Positions 9,092-18,600 of a stretch of DNA of 64,000 nt are shown here, piece by piece. Position numbers and translations under genes: made by a program. Source of the stretch: Sphingomonas aquatilis (GTDB taxonomy: Bacteria > Pseudomonadota > Alphaproteobacteria > Sphingomonadales > Sphingomonadaceae); NCBI RefSeq assembly GCF_014196115.1, contig NZ_JACIDB010000004.1, forward strand, positions 223,129-287,128, written 5' to 3'. The first letter of the stretch is position 1; the number at the start of each line of letters is the position of its first letter. The notes below the pieces were generated by a model, which was not told the DNA's origin, made no database searches, and was given only the letters and a program-made list of their open reading frames with translations.

Positions 9092-10906
9092 CTAGCGCGG
9101 CATTGCCAAATACGCCGCGACCCAGACCAGTGGCGCGTTCCAGTTGATGGCCACCTCATTGTCCGCAAAGGCGCGCGAATCGTCCAGCCAGCACCGCTGC
9201 GCAACGCATCGCCCCTTCAGCGAGGCCGACACGGGATCCGCAAAGGAGGTGTTGTTCGCTCCCCCACTCAGCACGCCCGGCGGCGGCCCCGGCAGTCGCG
9301 CGTCGAACTGATGCGCCCAAAAGCGATGGTGCGGGTGCTGCATCGGCTTCCATCCGAAGCCGGTGACATAGCTCTGATCCAGCGGATTGCGCCCCAGCAC
9401 GTAATCCGCGGTATCGACCACTGCATCACGATAGCGCGCCTCACCGGTAAAGCGCGCCGCCAGGGCGAGCATGAGTCCACGGCTCAGGATCGCGCCGTTC
9501 GATCCCCAGACATAGTCGGTGGTTGCATAGGGCAGGTGATATCCCGACCGCTCCCGCTCCGCCAGGAATGCGTCGGCGAGCGCCACGAGCTTTGCCCGCG
9601 CCGCATCGCGTTCGGCCAAGGGGACGCCATCGGCGGTCGCCAGCGTGATCGTCCCTAGCGTCCCGACGTTGGCCCATCCGGCCTCGCCCCACAGTGGTGC
9701 GGCATGCAGCGGCATGCGATGCAGCGCCTCGGCCAGCTCTGGCATCTTGGTCGTCGCATACAGCTCAGCAGTCGCCCAATAGCGCTCATCGTCGAGGTGC
9801 GTGTCGCCATAGCCGCCGCTGCCCTCGAAATCCTGTGCGGCATAGATATCCGGGTTGCGCAGCGCTGCTCGATAGGCCTTGCCCGCCGCCACGAGGCAGC
9901 GATGCGCGAAGGCCTTGTCGATCGCCCGCCAGATTCGCGCGCATTGCGCGGCGGTGGCCGCTAGGTTCAGCGTGGCGGCGGTGCTCGGCGGATACAGCAA
10001 CCGCTCCTCGCGATCCTCGGCGGGGATGGTCGGCAGCGGGGTCCAGTGGCGATCGGCGACCTTGTGATGCGCCATGCCACCGGCATCGACGTTGGTCAGA
10101 GTCATCGGCCGGCGTGGCTGCGGCCCGACCGGCAGCGCCAGTTGCGTGCCATCCGGCACCTGCACCGCCAGCAGGAACCGCATCTCCCATCGGCTTTCGT
10201 CGAGCAGGTCGTCGATGCCGTTGCCGGCCTCGGGCAGCATCGCGCTGCCATCAGCGAACGGCGGGGCCGCGGCATTGACCTCGTAGAGGTTCTGCAACGT
10301 CCACAGCGCGATGCCACCGTTGACCATATACTTGCCGTGATCGCCCGCATCATACCAGCCGCCGGTCACGTCCAATGTGTAGCGACACCCGGGCCAGACC
10401 GTGCCGGCTGTGTCGCGCCCGGCAAAACAGGTCGCAACCTCATGCGGATGCCCCGCCGCGCGCGCCCATTGCGGACCACCGGCATAGCGCGCGTCGATCG
10501 CGATGCCGGCGCGGTTCTGGTAGAAGAAGTTGAGCGCCGCGCGCGCCAGCGGCGCATAGGTGTCGGCCTTGATCGTAAAAGGATGGCTGGTCACGCCATC
10601 CACCGTCAGCCGATACGTGCCGGGCACCCGCACGGCGCTCAGGTCGATCTGATGGACGTGATCGCCCGATGCCACATCGCCGCCGAACGGCCGGGTCTTG
10701 CCCTCCGCCACGGCCTTGCCGCTTGCATCGACGACGCGCCACGGCAGCGGCGCCTTGGCATCGTCTGACAGGATCGCCCATTTCGCCGTGTCGGGGCGAA
10801 AGCCGATCTGGTTGAGATGCACCGCCGGCGGTGGTGGCGGTGGCGGTGGCGGTGACGCCGCGCTTGCCAGCGCCAGCGGTAACAGCAGCGCCCAGGCCTT
10901 GCTCAT
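9092..10906 (-). CDS. GH9 endoglucanase with N-terminal Ig-like domain
   Basis: This is a 604-residue secreted glycoside hydrolase family 9 enzyme, which inverts beta-1,4-glucan linkages in cellulose, xyloglucan or mixed-linkage glucan. It has a signal peptide (MSKAWALLLPLALASAAS), a run of nine prolines (19-27), a CelD-type Ig-like domain beginning VHLNQIGF (about 29-110) and the (alpha/alpha)6 catalytic domain. Catalytic features are D186 and D189 in GWYDAGDHGKY, the PHHRF segment, and the proton donor E584 in ADNEVAINWNAPLVW. The ATG overlaps the halogenase stop by four bases (ATGA), which fixes this start over longer in-frame possibilities. Confidence 0.92.
   Translation of the reverse strand: MSKAWALLLPLALASAASPPPPPPPPPAVHLNQIGFRPDTAKWAILSDDAKAPLPWRVVDASGKAVAEGKTRPFGGDVASGDHVHQIDLSAVRVPGTYRLTVDGVTSHPFTIKADTYAPLARAALNFFYQNRAGIAIDARYAGGPQWARAAGHPHEVATCFAGRDTAGTVWPGCRYTLDVTGGWYDAGDHGKYMVNGGIALWTLQNLYEVNAAAPPFADGSAMLPEAGNGIDDLLDESRWEMRFLLAVQVPDGTQLALPVGPQPRRPMTLTNVDAGGMAHHKVADRHWTPLPTIPAEDREERLLYPPSTAATLNLAATAAQCARIWRAIDKAFAHRCLVAAGKAYRAALRNPDIYAAQDFEGSGGYGDTHLDDERYWATAELYATTKMPELAEALHRMPLHAAPLWGEAGWANVGTLGTITLATADGVPLAERDAARAKLVALADAFLAERERSGYHLPYATTDYVWGSNGAILSRGLMLALAARFTGEARYRDAVVDTADYVLGRNPLDQSYVTGFGWKPMQHPHHRFWAHQFDARLPGPPPGVLSGGANNTSFADPVSASLKGRCVAQRCWLDDSRAFADNEVAINWNAPLVWVAAYLAMPR
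10828..10858. repeat. Hexanucleotide repeat coding for polyproline in GH9
   Basis: A GGTGGC-type short tandem repeat (plus-strand orientation) encodes P19-P27 of the GH9 protein, at the predicted signal-peptide junction. The unit is six bases, so copy-number change would alter the proline count without shifting the frame. Confidence 0.7.
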
Positions 10907-12450
10907 CGGGTCTGCCCCCAATTGGCGAGCGGGGAGGGGGCCACCATCCGCAGAAAATCGCCATGCGTCGGCAGCCGCTCGGCGGTGTCCGCATAGCCGC
11001 GCCGCATCGTCTCTATCGCCTCGGCGACCAACGTTTCGTCCAGTGCGTCCGCGGCCGGCTCCCAGGTCGATGGCACCAGCCCCTGGCCCAGGCACACCGC
11101 GACCCAGCTCGGCACGCTGAACAGGTCATAGCCTTCGCGGAACAGCCGCCCCTTACCGCGCCACAGGTCCAGCTTGCGGGTCAGGCTGTCGGGCAGCGGC
11201 ATGGTGCGGACGCGATCCCAGAACGCCGTGTCGGTCCGCCGGGTCTGGGCATAATGCAGGATGATGAAGTCGCGGATATCCTCGTACAGATCGTGCAGCT
11301 GGCGGTTGAATTCGTCGCGTTCGGCAGGGTCGAAGCGCGTGTCGGGGAACATCGCGACGATCCGCTGAATGCCCGCCTGGACCAAGTGGATGCTGGTCGA
11401 TTCGAGCGGTTCGATAAAGCCGCTCGACAGCCCCAGCGCGATGACGTTGCGGTTCCAGCTCTGCCGCCGCCGTCCCGCGGTGAAGCGCAGCCGGCGGGGA
11501 TCGCCCAGCGGCCCGCCCTCGAGGCTGGCGAGAAGATCGAACTCCGCCGCCTCGTCGGAGAGAACATCGCTGCAATAGACATAGCCGTTGCCCATCCGGT
11601 GCTGCAACGGGATACGCCACTGCCAGCCGGCCGCACGGGCGGTGGCACGGGTGTACGGATCGGGCTCCCGCGCATTGGGCAGCGCGCACGGCACCGCCAC
11701 CGCGCGGTCGCATGGCAGCCACTGCGCATAGCTCTCATAGCCCGTGTGCAGCGCCTCCTCGATCAACAGCCCGCGAAAGCCGGAACAGTCGATGAACAGG
11801 TCGCCCGCCACCTGCCGCCCGTCGGCGAGCGTCAGCGCCTCGACATAGCCATCCTCGCCCCGCAGCCGGACGTCGACGATCCGCCCCTCGATCCGCGTCA
11901 CCCCGCCGCGCTCGGCGTAACCGCGCAGATAGCGCGCATAGAGCGAGGCATCCAAGTGATAGGCGTAGAACAGCTCGCGCACCGGCGAGCGCGCATCCTC
12001 GCGCGCCCGGCCGAACCGCCCGCGCGCTGCCGCCTGCGCGCTCATCGACCAGGCGGTGATGTCAGGTATCGTCCGACGGCTGCGCTCGCGCAGCCACAGC
12101 TGGTGGAAGGATATGCCCTGCAAATCCTGCCCGAAGGTGCCGAACGGATGGATGTAGCGATCGCCGATCGCGCCCCAGTCGCGAAATTCGATGCCCAGCT
12201 TGAACGTACCTGCGGTCGCCGCGAGGAACTCGTTTTCGTCGATCCCCAGCATCCGATTGAAATTCAGCAGCGGCGGGATGGTCGCCTCGCCGACGCCGAC
12301 CGTACCGATCTCTTCCGATTCGATCAGCGTCACGCGCGTATAGCCGGTGTTGAGCAGGCGCGAGAACGCGGCGGCGGCCATCCAGCCGGCGGTGCCGCCG
12401 CCGACGATGACGATATTGCGGATGGCATGGTCGGGGACGGGCAGAGTCAT
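10903..12450 (-). CDS. Flavin-dependent tryptophan halogenase-like protein (copy 3, motifs intact)
   Basis: This 515-residue FAD enzyme belongs to the tryptophan halogenase family, which installs chlorine or bromine on aromatic rings using FADH2 and oxygen. It has the FAD-binding GGGTAG (17-22), the catalytic-lysine segment FKLGIEF with K84 (K79 in PrnA), the family signature WQWRIP (276-281), and PLESTS with E350-S351-T352, matching the Glu and halide-site residues of PrnA. It is soluble, with no signal peptide, although the surrounding products are exported. ATGA overlaps link it to the middle paralogue upstream and to GH9 downstream. Such genes often sit beside TonB-dependent receptors in sphingomonads, Caulobacter relatives and Xanthomonas; their physiological substrate is mostly unknown. 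Confidence 0.85.
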   Translation of the reverse strand: MTLPVPDHAIRNIVIVGGGTAGWMAAAAFSRLLNTGYTRVTLIESEEIGTVGVGEATIPPLLNFNRMLGIDENEFLAATAGTFKLGIEFRDWGAIGDRYIHPFGTFGQDLQGISFHQLWLRERSRRTIPDITAWSMSAQAAARGRFGRAREDARSPVRELFYAYHLDASLYARYLRGYAERGGVTRIEGRIVDVRLRGEDGYVEALTLADGRQVAGDLFIDCSGFRGLLIEEALHTGYESYAQWLPCDRAVAVPCALPNAREPDPYTRATARAAGWQWRIPLQHRMGNGYVYCSDVLSDEAAEFDLLASLEGGPLGDPRRLRFTAGRRRQSWNRNVIALGLSSGFIEPLESTSIHLVQAGIQRIVAMFPDTRFDPAERDEFNRQLHDLYEDIRDFIILHYAQTRRTDTAFWDRVRTMPLPDSLTRKLDLWRGKGRLFREGYDLFSVPSWVAVCLGQGLVPSTWEPAADALDETLVAEAIETMRRGYADTAERLPTHGDFLRMVAPSPLANWGQTR

Positions 12451-13910
12451 CGGGCAAGGGGCCTCGCTTGCGCCGCGAGCCAGGCGGCATGGGTGGGGGC
12501 GTGCGGCAGCGCCGCCGCGATGGCGTCGGTGATGCCATGCATCGCCGCATGCGCGTCGGCCAGCGGCACGGCGTCCGCCAATGGATCGATCCGCCGCGGG
12601 CGTATCCCCTGACCGATCATCACCGCCGCCCAGCCGTCGCGCGTGAACGTTTCCTCTTCGTAGAAGGGCAGGCGCCCGCGCTCTTCGAACTGGCGTAAGG
12701 TATGGGCCAGGCTATCCGGCGCCGCCGCGGAGGCCACCGCCCGCGACATCGGTTCCGGCCGGGCGGTCGCGCGATAATGCAGCGCCAGCATGTCGCGTAC
12801 GCGTTCCGCCTCCGCCAGCGTCTGGCGATTGAAATCCGTCGCCTCCACCGGCGCCATGTCCCGGTCGGGCAGCATCGTGATCAGGCGATCGATCGCGCTC
12901 AGCGCCAGGTGCAGGTTGCACCATTCCAGCGGATCGATCGCCGTCGCGGCGTCGCCGATCGCGACGCAATTGGCTCGCCATGGCTCCCGGCGCGTCCCCG
13001 GTCGGATCGTGACGCGCGCAGCACCGGCCGCCCCCAGTAACGCCGCCGCGTCGTCATCGGCCAGCCGATCGGCGGCGTAGACGATACCGCGTTGCGTGCC
13101 GCCATCCCACGACCAGCCCGCCGCATGCGCGGTGACGAGCGTCAGCAGCGGCGGCTCGGCCGGCGGCCCATCGGCCAGCATCACCCGATCGCACGGCAGC
13201 CACGCGCTCCAATCGTCGCGCGCGGTGTCGATCGCATCGCGCAGCCGCGCCTCGGGCCCGCTCGCATCGACGTACAGGTCCGCTGTCAGCCTTCTCCCGT
13301 CGGCAAGCGCCACCGCCGCGATCCCGCCACGATCGTCGCGCGCGATGTCGCCGATCCCTCCCGCCACCACGTCCACGCCGACATGCGCGGCAAAGGCCCG
13401 GATCATCCGCGTGTAGCGCGGCAGGTCCAGCGTCAGCCCAGCCTGATGCCGGGCGAAGATCGTCCCCGGCGTCGGCGGCGCGTATCGCCCGGCCCGGCCG
13501 AGCGCGGCGGCGGGCGCGAACGCATCGAACCGCGGCACCGCCCCCTCCCACTCGGCGCGCAGCCAATGCAGATGGAAGGCCGTCGCGCCAAACGCTTGGC
13601 CATAATGATCATAGGCATGGACATAGTCTGCGTCTTCGCGTCCCCACCCGATGAAGCGCGTGCCCAATCGATAGCCGGCGCCGGTCCGCACCACCGCATC
13701 CTCGTCACCGATGCCCAGATCGGCATGGAAACCGGCGAGCGAGGGCAGGGTACAGGCGATCCGATCCGCCAGCGCATTCGGCGACGGCGCGCTATCAAGC
13801 AGCGTCACCGCCAGAAACGGCGCGCGCCGCTTCAGTGCGGCCGCGGCCAGCCAGCCGACGATCCCGCCCCCCGCCACCAGAATGCTTCGAATGGCGCGGT
13901 CCTGCGTCAC
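12447..13910 (-). CDS. Degenerate tryptophan halogenase-like flavoprotein (copy 2, catalytic Lys lost)
   Basis: This 487-residue paralogue of the two flanking halogenase-like proteins has altered key sites. The dinucleotide-binding loop is AGGGIVGW (13-20). The position of the catalytic lysine is R81 (GYRLGTRF). The WxWxIP signature is replaced by WSWDGG (266-271), and the halide-site segment is PLEWCN, with E329 kept but Ser-Thr changed to Trp-Cys. The reading frame is intact, so the protein is probably made but is unlikely to halogenate by the known mechanism. The start is GTG at 13910: GGAGG lies five bases upstream and GTGA overlaps the preceding stop. A partner, scaffold or different flavin reaction is possible. 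Confidence 0.78.
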   Translation of the reverse strand: MTQDRAIRSILVAGGGIVGWLAAAALKRRAPFLAVTLLDSAPSPNALADRIACTLPSLAGFHADLGIGDEDAVVRTGAGYRLGTRFIGWGREDADYVHAYDHYGQAFGATAFHLHWLRAEWEGAVPRFDAFAPAAALGRAGRYAPPTPGTIFARHQAGLTLDLPRYTRMIRAFAAHVGVDVVAGGIGDIARDDRGGIAAVALADGRRLTADLYVDASGPEARLRDAIDTARDDWSAWLPCDRVMLADGPPAEPPLLTLVTAHAAGWSWDGGTQRGIVYAADRLADDDAAALLGAAGAARVTIRPGTRREPWRANCVAIGDAATAIDPLEWCNLHLALSAIDRLITMLPDRDMAPVEATDFNRQTLAEAERVRDMLALHYRATARPEPMSRAVASAAAPDSLAHTLRQFEERGRLPFYEEETFTRDGWAAVMIGQGIRPRRIDPLADAVPLADAHAAMHGITDAIAAALPHAPTHAAWLAAQARPLAR

Positions 13911-15427
13911 GCCGCCTCCGCCATCGGGCAATAGCCATCGATAAAGGCGCGATGCCCCGGCCGTCGGGCCACGTCGGCGGCAATCTGTTCGGCAAGGCTG
14001 CCAATGCCACGACGCAGGTCACCGTCGGGGGCCGCATCGGCTCGCGGGTCCCAGCCCGCCGGTACGATGCCCTGGCCCATGTAGACCGCGATCCAAGACG
14101 CATCGAGGAATACGCCTTCGCGATATTTCACCACCCGCCCTCGCCGGCGCCACAGCTCCAGCTTCTCCGACAGGCTGTCGGGGATCGGCATCGTCCGCAC
14201 ATAGTCCCAGAACGGCGAATCGCTCCGCGTCGTCGCGTGATAGTGCAGGATCAGGAAGTCGCGGATCCGGTCATACTCCAGGTCGATCACGCGGTTGAAC
14301 TCGTCGCGATCCGCGGCGCTGGTACGCCCGTCCGGGAAAAGCTCGATCAGCAACGTGATCGCCTGCTGCACCAGATAGATGCTGGTCGATTCGAGCGGCT
14401 CCAGAAACCCGCTCGCCAGCCCGATCCCGACGCAATTGTGCGACCAGCTGTGCCGCCGCCGCCCCGCCTTGAAGCGCAGCGGCCGCGGGTCGGCGAGCGC
14501 TTCGCCCTCCACCACGCCGCGCAGCGCCGCGGCGGCGGCATCGTCGCTCAGGAAGTCGCTGGCATAGACATAGCCGTTGCCGGTGCGGTGTTGCAGCGGG
14601 ATGCGCCACCGCCACCCGGCCGGCATGGCGATCGCGCTGGTATAGGGCGTCACCGCCGTCTCGGTCCGGCACGGCATCGCCACCGCCCGATCGGCGGGCA
14701 GCCAGCGCGACCAGTCCTCGAACGGCTCGCCCAGTGCCTCGCCCAGCAGCAGCGATCGGAAGCCGGAGCAGTCGACGAACAGGTCGCCTTCGATCCGCGT
14801 GCCATCGGCCAGCGTCACCGCGACGATATCGCCGCTCTCGCCGTCGCGTTCCACGTCGACGACGATCCCCTCGCTCCGCCGCGCGCCCATCTCCTCCGCG
14901 AGGCCGCGCAGATAGGGCGCGAAGAGCAGCGCATCGAACTGATAGGCATAGCCGAACGTCCCCGCGAGCGACCGCCGGTCCGTCTCCGGCATGGCGAACC
15001 GCCCCTCGCGCGCCAACGCGCAGGCATAGGACAGCCGGTCGAGCGGCGGCAGCTCGGCGCCCTCGCGCAGCAGTCGCGTATAATAATGGTGGAAATCGAC
15101 CGCGCCCGATCCGGTGCCGAACGTACCGAAGGGGTGGATATAGCTGTCGCCAATCGCACCCCAGTCGCGAAACTCGATCCCCAGCTTGAACGTCGCGCGC
15201 GTCCGCGCCATGAATTCCGCCTCGGGGATGCTCAGCCGTTCGTTGAAGGCGCGGATATGGGGCAGGGTCGCCTCGCCGACGCCGACCACACCGATCGCCT
15301 CCGATTCGATCAGGTGAACCTTGGCGCGATGCGGCAGCAATCGCGCGATCGCCGCCGCGGTCATCCAGCCCGCGGTCCCGCCGCCCACGATGACCACGCG
15401 GGTCGTCCGTTGCCGTTCCCCGGCCAT
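13907..15427 (-). CDS. Flavin-dependent tryptophan halogenase-like protein (copy 1, motifs intact)
   Basis: This is the first gene of a five-gene minus-strand operon (three halogenase-like genes, GH9, esterase/deacetylase). The 506-residue protein has GGGTAG (15-20), K81 in FKLGIEF, WRWRIP (272-277) and PLESTS with E346, S347 and T348, so all known catalytic positions are present. The ATG at 15427 has GGGAGGG seven bases upstream, and an ATG two codons earlier would sit directly on that site. It is divergent from the TonB-dependent receptor. The arrangement suggests the halogenases act with substrate taken up by that receptor, for example an aromatic decoration on plant cell-wall material, but this is inference. 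No flavin reductase is encoded nearby. Confidence 0.85.
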   Translation of the reverse strand: MAGERQRTTRVVIVGGGTAGWMTAAAIARLLPHRAKVHLIESEAIGVVGVGEATLPHIRAFNERLSIPEAEFMARTRATFKLGIEFRDWGAIGDSYIHPFGTFGTGSGAVDFHHYYTRLLREGAELPPLDRLSYACALAREGRFAMPETDRRSLAGTFGYAYQFDALLFAPYLRGLAEEMGARRSEGIVVDVERDGESGDIVAVTLADGTRIEGDLFVDCSGFRSLLLGEALGEPFEDWSRWLPADRAVAMPCRTETAVTPYTSAIAMPAGWRWRIPLQHRTGNGYVYASDFLSDDAAAAALRGVVEGEALADPRPLRFKAGRRRHSWSHNCVGIGLASGFLEPLESTSIYLVQQAITLLIELFPDGRTSAADRDEFNRVIDLEYDRIRDFLILHYHATTRSDSPFWDYVRTMPIPDSLSEKLELWRRRGRVVKYREGVFLDASWIAVYMGQGIVPAGWDPRADAAPDGDLRRGIGSLAEQIAADVARRPGHRAFIDGYCPMAEAA

Positions 15428-15451
15428 CCTCATCCCTCCCCGACACCCGCA

Positions 15452-15465
15452 TGGTGGCGCTCCCA
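15452..15465. promoter_or_regulatory. Operator-like site upstream of the halogenase operon
   Basis: TGGTGGCGCTCCCA fits the locus motif TGNTANCGNTANCA at 8 of 10 defined positions and is itself nearly palindromic. It ends 25 bases upstream of the first halogenase start. Confidence 0.35.
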
Positions 15466-15572
15466 CTCATGCGACGTCTTGTCTGATCAATGTCCTACAG
15501 CAGTTCTGACGAAGCGCCAATGTTGCGCGAACGTCACACTCCAGACACAAAATAGAATGCCACCAGACCGGG

Positions 15573-15586
15573 CGTTACCGCAACCA
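15573..15586. promoter_or_regulatory. Operator-like site upstream of the TonB-dependent receptor
   Basis: CGTTACCGCAACCA matches the locus motif at 8 of 10 defined positions, about 87 bases upstream of the receptor start. A second palindrome-like sequence, TGTTGCGCGAACGT at 15521-15534, is nearby. Supported mainly by recurrence of the motif. Confidence 0.35.
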
Positions 15587-15672
15587 TTGCAGTCGGAACG
15601 CGGCTCTGCTCAGACAAATAGAACAGGAGACCCGCGGATTCGAAACCGTGCGGCTCATTGGGGAGGATCACC

Positions 15673-18600
15673 ATGCGCCCAACCGCGCCATCGCATTCGA
15701 CTGCCGCATCGCTCGTCCGCCTCCTGCGCGGCGCCTCGGTGGGAGCCCTCTGCATCGCCAGCGTGACGGGCGTCGCCCATGCGCAGTCGGTCGAGCAGAC
15801 CGAACAAACCTCCCCGACCGCGGCGAAGGCCGGCACCGGCACCGCAGGCACCGCGTCGGCCACCACGCCCGCCGCGAGCGCACAGGTCGATCCGGCCGCG
15901 ACGTCGCAGGCGAGCGATTCGTCGGCATCGCCCGAAGACATCGTCGTCACCGGCATTCGTCAGAGCCTCGCCAATGCGCAGAACATCAAGCGCAATTCCG
16001 ATACCGTCGTCGATGCCATCACCGCGACCGACATCGGTGCGCTGCCCGATCGCTCGGTCACGGAGGCGCTGCAGCGCGTGCCGGGCGTGTCGATCAGCCG
16101 ATTCGCTGCCGCCAACGATCCCGACCACTTCTCGGTCGAAGGATCGGGCGTCGTCGTCCGCGGTCTCAACTTCGTTCGGTCCGAATTCAACGGCCGCGAT
16201 GCCTTCGCGGCGGGCATCGGTGGCCAGTCGCTCAACTTCTCGGACGTTCCCGCCGAACTGCTCGGCTCGGTCGAGGTGTACAAGAACGTCACCGCCGCCG
16301 CGATCGAGGGCGGCCTCGCCGGTACGGTCAACCTCAACACGCGCAAGCCCTTTGACAATCGCGGCTTCCACATGGGCGTCGATGCGGAGGGGAATTACGG
16401 CGATTTCCGCAAGAAGTGGACGCCGACGGGCTCGATCCTGATCAGCGACACCTTCGAAACCGGTATCGGCACGTTCGGCATCCTGGGCGATCTATCCTAT
16501 TCACGCATCCGCAGCCGCGCCGATGGCGTGCAGATCACCAACTTCCAGACACGCGATAACACGCAGGTGCCCTTCCAGAACGGCAATGGCGTGCTCGTCT
16601 GCCGCAACCCGTTGCCGAGCAACAGCAACACGACGACGCTGCCGCCGGCCGGATCAGCGTGCGGCACGGCATCGACGGCGGGGGCGGATGGCTTCGCCGA
16701 TCTGCTGCCCAAGGCCTATGCGCCGCTCGGCGGCCAGTATCGCACGCAGGAATTCGACCGTAAGCGCGACGGCATCGCGCTGGCCGCGCAGTTCGAAACG
16801 CGCGACAAGTCCTTCCTGCTGACCGCGCAATATCTGCGGTCGCACACCACCAACACGACGGATGAGCACACGTTCGAAGCGGCGCCCGATCTGTCGGAAT
16901 ACAGCACCTTCCCGGTCGGCTGCGTGCAGAACAACGACGGCCCGCTGTACAACGGCAACGGCACGGTGCGGGCGGAATGCCCGGTCGGCCAGTTCAAGAA
17001 TTACGTCTACGATTCGAACGGACTGTTCCAAAGCGGCTACATCACGTCGCCGGGCACCGGCTATCGCACCAGCCGTAGCGGCGCGCCGGCCACCACCTTC
17101 CTGCCGACAGGTGGTGCGCAGCTCCAGCTCGCGCGCGGGCAGACCTACGATCGCAACCTCGTCAGCGATTACGGCCTCAACGCCGAAATCCATCCGGCCG
17201 AGCGTTGGTCGATCAACCTCGATGCGGACTATACGCGGTCGGAACACAACAACTACAGCCTGAGCATCTTCGGCGCGACCTTCGCCGATCAGGAGCTGGA
17301 CCTGACGGGCAAGCTGCCCAGCGTCATTTCGCACAAGCCGAACACGCTGTCGGCGAGCTGGGCGCAGCCGGCGAATACGATCCTCGCGGGCGAAACCGAC
17401 GCCCAGTATTTTGCTGATCCCCGCGCGCAATATTGGCGCGCCGCGATGGACCACAGCGAAGACAGCGTCGGTCAGGAATATCAGTTCAAGGCGGACGTGA
17501 CCTACGATTTCGCCGAAGACAGCTTCTTCAACAAGGCCCGCTTCGGCGCACGCTATGCCGACCGTGACCAGAATGTGAAGTATTCGACGTATAACTGGGG
17601 CATGCTCAGCGAAATCTGGGCGGGCAATTATCCGGTCACGCTCGACCAATACGGCGGCAACCAGGCGCAATATTACACCTTCCCCAACTTCTTCCGCGGA
17701 GCCACCAACTCGCCGCCGGGCGCCTATTTCTACAATGGCGACATGATCAACGGCTACGGCACGGCGGTGAACTTCCTGAAGCAGGTGGAAGCCGTGTCGC
17801 GCAACCAGAACGGCAATACGCAGCAGCAGTGGCTGCCGCTCGCCGAGCGTCCGGGCGTCGTGGCGGGCACGCCCTATCTGCCCAGCGAAATTCAGCGCGT
17901 GCATCAGCGCGATACCGCCGCCTATGTGATGATCTCGTTCAAGTCGCGCAGCGGTCTCGATTTCAGCGGCAACGCCGGCGTCCGCTATGTCCGCACGGGT
18001 CTGGACTCGTTCGGGACGACCACGGTGCCCAACCAGGCGACGCTGAACATCTCGAACCCGTACAGTTCGCGTTGCGCCATCGCGGCTCCCCCTGCCGGTG
18101 CCCCTCCCGGTGCGACGCCCAGCACGCCTGGCGGTGTCTGCAACCTGGGGCCGACGGGCTATGCGCTGCTGCAGCAGTTCGCCGGTGTGAACTCGGTCAA
18201 CCTCTACAACCAAGCGAAGAACAGCTACACCTATTGGCTGCCAAGCGTGAACCTGAAGTTCGGCCTGACGCGAAACCTGATCGCGCGTCTGGCCGGATCG
18301 AAGGTGCTGACGCGACCGGATTCAGCGCTGATCCGCAACTTCCAGCAGATCACGATCGACGGCAACGGCAACTTCCTCAGCACGGTCGGCAATCCGTATC
18401 TGAAGCCGGCAACGGCATGGCAGTTCGACGCAACGGCGGAATGGTACTTCTCGAAGGTCGGGTCGTTGACCGTCGACGCCTTCTACAAGGACGTGTCCAA
18501 CTTCTTCTACCAGTCGGTGGTCAGCCTGCCGCTCCAGAACAATGGCGTCACGTTCCCGCTGCTGACCCGCGGGCCGGCGAACTATAACGGTCACGGCAAG

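Noticed and set aside
16654..18213. 519-codon minus-strand frame inside the TonB-dependent receptor
   Set aside because: Arg/Val/Ala-rich antisense product with no motif; the plus-strand receptor is complete.
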